A stretch of DNA of 12,437 bases from an uncultured Planctomycetota bacterium (GTDB taxonomy: Bacteria; Planctomycetota; Planctomycetia; Pirellulales; Thermoguttaceae): assembly GCA_902797455.1 (NCBI GenBank), contig CADBTE010000176.1:1-12437 (forward strand), given 5' to 3'. Under the pieces are notes generated by a model, which saw nothing but the letters and a program-made list of their open reading frames with translations, did not search any database and had not been told where the DNA came from. The translations under genes were made by a program, and so were the position numbers. This document shows, piece by piece, positions 1 through 6,114 of the stretch (position 1 is the first letter of the stretch; every line of letters starts with the position of its first letter).

Positions 1-248
1 CCGCCGCCGATATGTCGCCCAGTGACCATAACCTCTTTGAGGAACTGCGGCAGCTGCGGCTGCGATTGGCGCAGCGGCGGCATATTCCTCCCTATCAGGT
101 CTTTACCGACAAGACACTTCTGGAACTGGCGGCCAGGCGCCCTACCAACAGCGACGAGATGCTCGGCATCACCGGCGTCGGTCAAAAGAAGCTGGAGACC
201 TACGGCGAGGCTTTCCTGGAGCTGATCAACCGTTACCCAAACACCTAG
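1..248 (+). CDS. recQ: ATP-dependent DNA helicase RecQ, C-terminal end (partial)
   Basis: Only the last 80 or so residues are present; the frame is open to the left edge (AAD precedes the first Met at 12), so the true start lies outside. What remains is an HRDC domain: a helical LFEELRQLRLRLAQ stretch, then PPYQVFTDKTLLELAARRP, then a helix-hairpin-like GITGVGQKKLETYGEAFL and a short tail to TAG at 246-248. The PPY-x-hF-D-TL and GVGxxKLExYG pattern is what RecQ helicases carry at their C-terminus, where HRDC helps bind DNA structures during recombination repair. RNase D and some other helicases also have HRDC, but this spacing and the abrupt end after the domain favour RecQ. The helicase core cannot be seen. 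Confidence 0.85.
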   Translation, partial: AADMSPSDHNLFEELRQLRLRLAQRRHIPPYQVFTDKTLLELAARRPTNSDEMLGITGVGQKKLETYGEAFLELINRYPNT

Positions 249-275
249 CGGCTCACCACAGCGCAGGGAACTACC

Positions 276-304
276 TTGAAAAGCGGCCGGTAATCAACTA
301 AAAT
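276..304 (+). promoter_or_regulatory. Sigma70-type promoter for the sodium:solute symporter gene
   Basis: A -35 box TTGAAA (276-281) and a -10 box TAAAAT (299-304) each match the consensus at five of six bases and are exactly 17 bp apart. Transcription would begin near 311 and give a leader of about 130 nt before the ATG at 440. The palindrome at 363-376 would lie inside this leader. Seen in sequence; promoter activity is inferred. Confidence 0.6.
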
Positions 305-362
305 AGGTCTGAGGACGGTGAAATATTTTTCGCCAGATACAAGACAGCGTCTTTCCTAGCGG

Positions 363-376
363 CTAAAACGTTTTAG
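363..376. promoter_or_regulatory. Perfect 14-bp palindrome, candidate LacI-family operator
   Basis: CTAAAACGTTTTAG is identical to its own reverse complement. An AAAACGTTTT core centred on CG is the classic shape of LacI/PurR/CcpA-type operators. It lies 63 bp before the symporter start and about 50 bp past the predicted transcription start, where a bound repressor would act as a roadblock. No regulator gene is in the window, so the cognate protein is unknown. Confidence 0.55.
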
Positions 377-439
377 TATCGAAAAGCTTTATTACTTCAT
401 GACGCTGGACTAGAACAGTTCCAAACAACGGGAGGATCT

Positions 440-2500
440 ATGCTTTCGCTCTTTGCTCAGGCGCCTCAAACCGGCGGCTACACAGCCGATATTATCGTCT
501 TTGTCGCCTTCCTCGTCCTGGTCATGATCACCGCGTTCTCTGTCAGCCGCAAGTCGGGCGAAAACAGTGAATCGTACTTCTTGGCCGGCCGCGGGCTGGC
601 TTGGTGGCTGATCGGCTTTTCGCTCATCGCCGCCAATATTTCGGCCGAGCAGTTCATCGGGATGTCCGGAAACGCGTCAAGTTACATTGGGCTGGCGGTC
701 GCCAGCTACGAGTGGATCGCCGCCCTTTCGCTGGTGATCGTCGCCTTTTTGTTCCTGCCGAAGTTCCTCCGCGCCGGTATCTACACCATTCCCGAATACC
801 TCGAGCGCCGCTACAACAAAAGCGCCCGTACCATTATGTCGCTGATGATGGTCATCATGCTGGTCATCGTCAACTTCACCGCCGTCACCTACGCCGGCGC
901 GAAATATTTCGCCGTTCTCTTCGCCGAACATCCGGTCACCGTCGGCGGCGTGAATATCCTCAGCTTGACGAGCTTCTGCTGGTTCATCGGGATCTTGGCC
1001 GCCGCGTACGTCTTCGCCGGCGGGCTGAAGGCATGCGCCTGGTCAGACCTGCTGCAGGGATCCTCGCTGATCGCCGGCGGGGCGATCGTCCTGTACTTCG
1101 CTCTGAAAACTCTCGGCGCCGCCGATCCGGCCACGCTGACCCCGGCCGCGGGAGTGGCCAGCGATACCCTTAACAACATCGCCAACGCCGGGGCTTGGGA
1201 GCGGTTCAACCTGCTCAACGCGACAAAACTTCGGATGAACCTCCCCTCGACCGATACCTTCCTCCCGATCACCGCGCTGTTGTTCGCCATCTGGATCCCG
1301 AACCTCTACTACTGGGGGCTGAACCAGTACATCATCCAGCGAACCTTGGGTTCCAAAAGTCTTGGCGAGGGGCAAAAGGGTCTGGTCTTCGCCGCCGCGA
1401 TGAAGCTCGTCATCCCGTTCATCATCGTCTTCCCCGGTATGATGGCGTACAACCTTTATAAAAGCGATTTGACCGGCAGCGCCAAAGAGCTCGCCTCCGG
1501 GGAGCTGCAGCGTCTGGAGGCCTTCCATGCCGCCGACGGCTCCAACGCCGACGGAAAACTGTTCGCCTTCAACGAGGAGTTCGCCGCCGATCCGGCCAAC
1601 TACGAAACGGCCCGCGCGATGCTTCGCGCCAACGCGTCGATCGCCGTGGTCGACCTGCCCGAGGAACTCACCGACGAGGCGCTCTTCGAATTCCATGAGC
1701 AGCTGAAGAAGACCATCGCGGAAAAAGCCAAAAACGATCCGGCGACCGCCGCGCTGAAGTACGGCACCGTCGTGACCAGCTGCGACTACGACTCGGCCTA
1801 TCCGACGCTGGTCAAGCGTCTGGTCCCGAAGGGGGGCTTTACCGGGTTCCTCTTCGCCGCCCTGCTCGGGGCGATCATCAGCTCGGTGGCCGCGATCCTC
1901 AACGCCGCCTCGACGATCTTCACCATGGACATCTACCAAGAGTACTGCTTCACCCCCTCGCGTGAAACGACCGACGAGGCCCATGCCCGCGACAGCCGGA
2001 AGCTGGTCTTCATCGGACGTTTGGCCGTGATTATCTTTGTTTTGATCGGCTGCTACATCGCGCCGAAACTGGCCGACCCGCGCTTCGGCGGCATCTTTAA
2101 GTTCATCCAGGAATTCCAGGGCTATATCTCCCCGGGTATCCTGGCGGTCTTTGTCTTCTCGCTGCTGTTCAAGAAGGCGCCGGCCATCTGCGGCGCGCTG
2201 GGGCTTATTCTCAACCCGATTATCTACGGCGCTCTGCACGTGTACGTGCCGCAGCTGGACTTCCTCAACCGCATGGCGGTCACCTTCCTCTCCATCCTGG
2301 TGATTCTGACGGCGATTCGCGTGGTCAAACCGCGCAAAGAGGCGTACGTCGCCAATACCGAGATGACGACCGAAACCGGCAAGAGTTTCGACCTGACCGG
2401 CTCGAAAATCGCCCTGGTGATCGGGATCTTGGTGGTCCTCGCCACGCTGGCGCTTTACGCCTACTACTGGGATTCGAGTACTCCGATGTTCGGGAAATAA
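440..2500 (+). CDS. Sodium:solute symporter family protein (SGLT/SSS type)
   Basis: This 686-residue inner-membrane protein belongs to the SSF/SGLT family, which uses the sodium gradient to import sugars or other small solutes. The first helix (about 17-34) is followed by YFLAGRGLAWWLIGFSLIAANISAEQFIG (split here as a family signature, residues 47-74), with EYLERRY at 119-125. The later signature runs from AYP (453-455) through SSVAAILNAASTIFTMDIY (481-499), which holds the serines of the usual sodium site. At least twelve hydrophobic helices can be drawn, the last at about 656-677. Residues about 341-450 form a soluble, acidic, alanine-rich stretch longer than I expect for this loop. The start is clear: GGGAGG lies 6 bases before the ATG. 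It is a single-gene transcript between the promoter at 276-304 and the terminator at 2526-2564. The substrate cannot be read from sequence; a sugar is the best guess. Confidence 0.9.
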   Translation: MLSLFAQAPQTGGYTADIIVFVAFLVLVMITAFSVSRKSGENSESYFLAGRGLAWWLIGFSLIAANISAEQFIGMSGNASSYIGLAVASYEWIAALSLVIVAFLFLPKFLRAGIYTIPEYLERRYNKSARTIMSLMMVIMLVIVNFTAVTYAGAKYFAVLFAEHPVTVGGVNILSLTSFCWFIGILAAAYVFAGGLKACAWSDLLQGSSLIAGGAIVLYFALKTLGAADPATLTPAAGVASDTLNNIANAGAWERFNLLNATKLRMNLPSTDTFLPITALLFAIWIPNLYYWGLNQYIIQRTLGSKSLGEGQKGLVFAAAMKLVIPFIIVFPGMMAYNLYKSDLTGSAKELASGELQRLEAFHAADGSNADGKLFAFNEEFAADPANYETARAMLRANASIAVVDLPEELTDEALFEFHEQLKKTIAEKAKNDPATAALKYGTVVTSCDYDSAYPTLVKRLVPKGGFTGFLFAALLGAIISSVAAILNAASTIFTMDIYQEYCFTPSRETTDEAHARDSRKLVFIGRLAVIIFVLIGCYIAPKLADPRFGGIFKFIQEFQGYISPGILAVFVFSLLFKKAPAICGALGLILNPIIYGALHVYVPQLDFLNRMAVTFLSILVILTAIRVVKPRKEAYVANTEMTTETGKSFDLTGSKIALVIGILVVLATLALYAYYWDSSTPMFGK

Positions 2501-2525
2501 TTCTCCCCCTAAAGGTTCTTCCCCG

Positions 2526-2564
2526 CGCCGCGCACGGCCACGGTTGGTGCGCGGCGTTTTTCTT
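2526..2564 (+). terminator. Intrinsic terminator of the symporter gene
   Basis: A perfect 10-bp GC-rich stem (CGCCGCGCAC at 2526-2535 with GTGCGCGGCG at 2547-2556) closes an 11-nt loop and is followed by TTTTTCTT. It lies 25 bp after the symporter stop. It also argues against the upstream TTG at 2544 as a start for rnhA, since that codon is inside the hairpin. Confidence 0.9.
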
Positions 2565-2591
2565 AGAAAAAAGCGAAAAGGGAGTTTTGCC

Positions 2592-3077
2592 ATGACGGAA
2601 GCCAAAAAGAGTATTCGGGGGGAAGTGCTTCTGTACACCGACGGTTCCTGCCTGGGGAATCCCGGCCCGGGGGGATGGGCGTTTATTCTTGTTCACCCCC
2701 CTACCGGCAAGTCGCTGGAGCGCTGCGGCGGGGAGGAGCTCACCACCAATAATCGGATGGAGCTGCGCGCCGTCATCGAGGGGCTCTCGACCCTCAAACG
2801 TCCCACGAGTGTCGAAATCATCAGCGACAGCGCCTACGTTCTGGGCGGGCTGTCGTCGTGGATGGCCTCGTGGAAGAAAAACGGCTGGAAAAGACGCGAA
2901 AACGGAAAGCTCGCCGAGGTGAAAAACGTTGACCTTTGGCAGGCGCTCGACCGATTGGCCGAACAGCATCATCTGGTCTTCACCAAGGTGAAGGGGCACT
3001 CGGGCCATCCCGAGAATGAACGCTGCGACGAGCTGGCGGTGGCCGAGTCGAAGAAGATCCAGGCCGAAATGGGTTAG
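2592..3077 (+). CDS. rnhA: Ribonuclease HI
   Basis: The 161-residue product matches the usual size of bacterial RNase HI (about 155) and cleaves the RNA strand of RNA-DNA hybrids, for example at R-loops and Okazaki primers. The whole active site is visible: D17 in YTDGSCLGNPGPGGWA, E57 in NNRMELRA, D79 in ISDSAYV, the flexible-loop H136 in VKGHSG and D146 in NERCDELA. The tryptophan-rich basic handle (SSWMASWKKNGWKRR, 88-102) for hybrid binding is also present. I chose the ATG at 2592 because GGGAG lies about 8 bases before it and a longer TTG start at 2544 would fall inside the preceding terminator. The stop overlaps the stop of the convergent transporter gene by 4 bp. Confidence 0.95.
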   Translation: MTEAKKSIRGEVLLYTDGSCLGNPGPGGWAFILVHPPTGKSLERCGGEELTTNNRMELRAVIEGLSTLKRPTSVEIISDSAYVLGGLSSWMASWKKNGWKRRENGKLAEVKNVDLWQALDRLAEQHHLVFTKVKGHSGHPENERCDELAVAESKKIQAEMG

Positions 3078-3994
3078 CGGTTCTGGCTGTTGTTTTGTCC
3101 ATCGCCGCCGGCGTTTTCTTTTTCCCCGGCGTTTTCTTTACAGCGGCTCATCTGCCAGGCGTTATAGCCGTTGTGCCATAAGACGTAGAGCGTCGGACCC
3201 AGAGCGGTGATCGGATCGGCGTAGGTCATCGCCAGCCAGACCGTGACGGAAGTATTTTTTTGGCCGAGCGCCTGACTCGCCTCTCGACGATTGTTCTTTT
3301 CGCCTAAATAGAAGCCGCCGACAAAGTTGATCACACAGATCCCCAGTGAGATCAGCGCCGCGGCGGGAAGGATCGAGATACTCCCCTCCCCCCGCAGGCA
3401 ATTCGATGCCCCTGATAAAATAATCGCCAGAACGCACAGCCACGAGGCAAAGACGACTTTTCTCAGTTTATTGGGGAGCGCCTTGCTCTTAGGAAAGAAA
3501 ACCCGAATCACCAGTGCCAGAAAAAGGGGAAGAAAAATGGTGCCGCTCACCCGCGCGGCGACGTCGAGAAGCAGCCCCTGCGCAGGGCGGTCGACGACTA
3601 TCGGGATGATCGGGACCAGCGCCGCCGCCGTACCGACGGTGGTGATCAACAGCGCCGTGGTGACGTACTCGACCTTGCGGCCGAGAAAGCCGATCACCAC
3701 CGGCGCCGCCGTCGCGGTCGGGGCAACCGCGGTAAAGAAGGCGATCAGACCATAGTCGCTTCTGCCCGCCAGCGCGAAGAGCTTCCACAGCAGCAGCGGC
3801 ACTCCCACATTGAACGCCAGAAGCGCCAGGTGACTGAGACAGGGACGCATCGCTTTGGGGTCAATCCCCAAAAAGACGACCAGGAGCATAAACCGAACGA
3901 ACCAGGGGATCGTCGGGGAGAGAACTTGCAGCGGCGGACACAACAGGCCGACCGCGAAGGCGGCGACAAAGGAAAGCCAACGATAGGATTTCAT
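3074..3994 (-). CDS. Bile acid:sodium symporter family-like membrane protein
   Basis: This 306-residue protein has about nine or ten hydrophobic helices and no signal peptide beyond its first helix. Family features are short helices with broken segments: APTATAAPVV at 91-100 and GQKNTSVTVW at 244-253, followed by DPITALGPTLYVLWHN (260-275). These resemble the crossing-helix motifs of the SBF/BASS fold, so a sodium-coupled organic-anion importer of the inner membrane is the likely role. The first motif is divergent from typical bile-acid transporters, so the substrate is open. The start is set by an ATGA overlap with the truA stop, pointing to translational coupling. The C-terminal tail after W280 is polar and carries a short tandem repeat (KENAGE, KENAGG). 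Confidence 0.75.
   Translation of the reverse strand: MKSYRWLSFVAAFAVGLLCPPLQVLSPTIPWFVRFMLLVVFLGIDPKAMRPCLSHLALLAFNVGVPLLLWKLFALAGRSDYGLIAFFTAVAPTATAAPVVIGFLGRKVEYVTTALLITTVGTAAALVPIIPIVVDRPAQGLLLDVAARVSGTIFLPLFLALVIRVFFPKSKALPNKLRKVVFASWLCVLAIILSGASNCLRGEGSISILPAAALISLGICVINFVGGFYLGEKNNRREASQALGQKNTSVTVWLAMTYADPITALGPTLYVLWHNGYNAWQMSRCKENAGEKENAGGDGQNNSQNR
3104..3139 (-). repeat. Two-copy 18-bp tandem repeat inside the transporter tail
   Basis: Two adjacent 18-bp units (3104-3121 and 3122-3139) differ at three positions and encode KENAGE then KENAGG on the minus strand. The in-frame unit length suggests slippage tolerated in a disordered cytoplasmic tail. Confidence 0.7.
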
Positions 3995-4836
3995 AGCGTG
4001 TCCCCGGGATACAGAGCCCCCAGAAGATAAAGCCCATGCGGGGGGGCCGTCGCGCCGGCGCGGGCACGATCGCGCGAGGCGATGACCGCCGCCATATCGT
4101 CCGGATTCTCGAAACCGGCCCGCCCCTGAGCGAAGGCGGCCAGTGTCCCGGCGATCGAACGGACCATATTGTAGAGGAAACCGTCGGCCTCAACCTCAAT
4201 CGCGATTATTCTCCTGTGAAGCGGAAGGAAGGGGGTCCGGTCGATCCGCGGCCAATCGAGCGGGGTGACGGTCAAGTCGAAGATGGTGCGTACGGTAGAC
4301 ACCCGCGGGGACCCGGCCGACTGAAACGCGGCGAAATCGCGCGTTCCGGGAATATGCCGCGCGGCTTGGATCATTCGGTCAAGGTCTAATCGGCGAAGCA
4401 CCGTCCAGACACGGCCCGCTAAAAGCGGATCGGCCGGATGACCGTCAGAAAGAAGATAGCGATAACGCTTTTTGATCGCGTCGCGAATCGGGTGAAAACC
4501 GTCCTCCTCAAGGCGGGAACGCAGGACGCGAATCGACGGCGGGAGATAAGTATTCAGTGCCGCGGCCATCCTTTCGGGAGGAATGGAGGAATCGGTTCGA
4601 AAAGCTGCCGTCTGACACACAGCGTGGACACCGGCGTCGGTTCGGCCGCTGCCGACAACCTCGGCGCGGCGGCCGGTGACTTTGGCCACCGCGTCTTGAA
4701 GCGCCCCCTGTACGGTGGCGACACGCTGAGAGGGCTGAACCTGCCAGCCGGAGTAAGGGGCGCCGTCGTAGGCCACTTCAAGCCGGATGACGCGCCCCGC
4801 ACCGCGGGAGAGTGTCAGAGGTTCTTCTGGATCCAT
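3991..4836 (-). CDS. truA: tRNA pseudouridine(38-40) synthase TruA
   Basis: The 281-residue enzyme isomerises uridines 38-40 of the tRNA anticodon arm to pseudouridine. The catalytic aspartate is D67 in SGRTDAGVHA (63-72). Other family marks are the N-terminal LEVAYDGAPYSGWQVQP, FHPIRDAIKKRYRY (115-127), GFLYNMVRSIAGTL (219-232) and the closing APPHGLYLLGALYP (264-277). The ATG at 4836 lies within the 3' end of asd (22-bp overlap) and has no clear Shine-Dalgarno site, so it probably relies on ribosomes finishing asd. Its TGA shares bases with the ATG of the transporter gene. Length and motifs are ordinary for the family. The asd/truA neighbourhood recalls enterobacterial asd-usg-truA order, though usg is absent here. 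Confidence 0.95.
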   Translation of the reverse strand: MDPEEPLTLSRGAGRVIRLEVAYDGAPYSGWQVQPSQRVATVQGALQDAVAKVTGRRAEVVGSGRTDAGVHAVCQTAAFRTDSSIPPERMAAALNTYLPPSIRVLRSRLEEDGFHPIRDAIKKRYRYLLSDGHPADPLLAGRVWTVLRRLDLDRMIQAARHIPGTRDFAAFQSAGSPRVSTVRTIFDLTVTPLDWPRIDRTPFLPLHRRIIAIEVEADGFLYNMVRSIAGTLAAFAQGRAGFENPDDMAAVIASRDRARAGATAPPHGLYLLGALYPGDTL

Positions 4837-5819
4837 TCAGCGATTTGGACCGCGTTGGTCGCGGCCCCCTTGCGCAGGTTGTCACTGACGACCCAAAACG
4901 CCAAACCGTTCGGGGAGGAGAGATCCTCACGAATACGGCCGACGTAAACTTCGTCGGTGTCGTGGCAATTGCACGGCATCGGGTACTGCTTTTTGGCCAA
5001 GTCGTCAACCACGACGACACCGGGCATCTGGGCGAAGAGCTCGCGCGCCTTCTCGACGGAGATCTTCTTCTCGGTCTCGACCAGAACCGATTCACTGTGG
5101 CAGTTGGAGACCGGAACGCGAACCGCCGTCGGGCAGACGAGGATTGAGTCGTCGCCGAGAATTTTGCGGGTCTCGTAGAGGAGCTTCAGCTCTTCGCTGG
5201 TGTAGCCGTCATGCTTTTCGCTGCCGATCTGCGGAATGCAGTTGAAGGCAATCGTGTAGGGGAATGTCTCGTTCTGGTACGGCTTGCCCTCCAGATCGGC
5301 TTTCGTACCGTTGATCAGATCGCGGGTACCGGCCAAACCGGCGCCGCTGGTCGCCTGGTAAGTGCTGACGACCACGCGCTTGACGGTACCGTAATCGTGA
5401 AGCGGCTTCAGCGCGACGACCAGCTGGGTGGTCGAGCAGTTCGGGCTGGAGATGAGCCCTTTGTGCTTGCGGATATCCTCGGCGTTGACCTCGGGGATGA
5501 CGAGCGGGACTTCTTCGTTCATCCGCCAGTAACCGGACTCGTCAACGATGACCTTCACCCGTTTGCGGGCTTCGGGGACGAAGTCGCGGGCGGTATCATC
5601 GGGGGTGCTGGCGATCACCAGATCGACGCCGTCAAACGCCTCGGGGCAGAGTTCTTCGACCGTGATCTCGGTACCGTTAAACGGGATTTTCTTTCCAGCG
5701 CTCCGCTTCGAGGCGATGAACTTCATCTTTTTATAGGGAAACTTCCGCTCTTCGAGAAGACGGCGGATTAAGGTTCCAACAGCGCCGGTGGCGCCAACGA
5801 CGGCAACGGAATCGTACAC
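4815..5819 (-). CDS. asd: Aspartate-semialdehyde dehydrogenase
   Basis: It reduces aspartyl phosphate to aspartate semialdehyde with NADPH, the branch step to lysine/diaminopimelate, threonine and methionine. With a GTG start at 5819 the product has 334 residues and opens MYDSVAVVGATGAVG, a normal N-terminus whose GATGAVG (9-15) binds NADP. The catalytic cysteine is C128 in SSPNCSTTQ; Q155 sits in STYQATSGAG; R234 and H241 lie in RVPVSNCHSE, where the residue before the histidine is Cys instead of the common Gly. A longer frame begins at a TTG at 5858 (347 residues). I prefer GTG because GGAG lies 11 bases before it and because the promoter found at 5873-5900 would leave the TTG only about 8 bases of leader. 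It heads an operon with truA and the transporter. Confidence 0.93.
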   Translation of the reverse strand: MYDSVAVVGATGAVGTLIRRLLEERKFPYKKMKFIASKRSAGKKIPFNGTEITVEELCPEAFDGVDLVIASTPDDTARDFVPEARKRVKVIVDESGYWRMNEEVPLVIPEVNAEDIRKHKGLISSPNCSTTQLVVALKPLHDYGTVKRVVVSTYQATSGAGLAGTRDLINGTKADLEGKPYQNETFPYTIAFNCIPQIGSEKHDGYTSEELKLLYETRKILGDDSILVCPTAVRVPVSNCHSESVLVETEKKISVEKARELFAQMPGVVVVDDLAKKQYPMPCNCHDTDEVYVGRIREDLSSPNGLAFWVVSDNLRKGAATNAVQIAEWIQKNL

Positions 5820-5872
5820 GGCAGGACTTGCTCCATAGTTGTTGCGGGAAACGGTCAAGGAACACTCACGGA

Positions 5873-5900
5873 ATTATGCTTCATACCGGGGAGATGACAA
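5873..5900 (-). promoter_or_regulatory. Sigma70-type promoter for the asd-truA-transporter operon
   Basis: On the minus strand a -35 box TTGTCA (5900-5895) and a -10 box CATAAT (5878-5873) are separated by 16 bp; each matches consensus at five of six positions. Transcription would begin near 5866, giving a leader of about 47 nt to the GTG at 5819. Confidence 0.55.
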
Positions 5901-5956
5901 GGGATAGAGAAGCCGAAAACCGCCAGCCCTTCATGTTGCGCGACCCGCAAAATCGT

Positions 5957-6075
5957 CATAACCGACATAACCGTTTCGTTTTTCGTCATGTTTCGAGATT
6001 CCGGAGAAAAATAACTAATAAAAACTGGGGTAACTCTGGCCTCTTAAAGCGTATTGATTATACTCAGAGGGTATA
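5957..6075. promoter_or_regulatory. Divergent asd/htrA control region with short repeats
   Basis: The gap between the two divergent genes is about 295 bp. Besides the asd promoter it holds a 9-bp-period direct repeat (CATAACCG at 5957-5964 and 5966-5973) and an inverted repeat TATAC-N7-GTATA (6059-6063 with 6071-6075) that overlaps two possible -10 hexamers, TATACT (6059) and TATAGT (6072), for the protease gene. I cannot pick a convincing -35 box for either. The local sequence is AT-rich compared with the genes around it. No small gene or RNA is evident. Confidence 0.3.
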
Positions 6076-6114
6076 GTTATTCGGATTATTCCGGTTCTAA
6101 GAGGTACAGCGGTC

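Noticed and set aside
2544..2591. Longer start (TTG) for rnhA
   Set aside because: The TTG is inside the symporter terminator hairpin and has no ribosome site; the ATG at 2592 does.
1043..2638. 531-codon open frame on the minus strand
   Set aside because: It lies antisense to the well-supported symporter, runs through its terminator, and its translation is arginine/glycine/aspartate-rich with no recognisable domain. It is a by-product of GC-rich coding bias.
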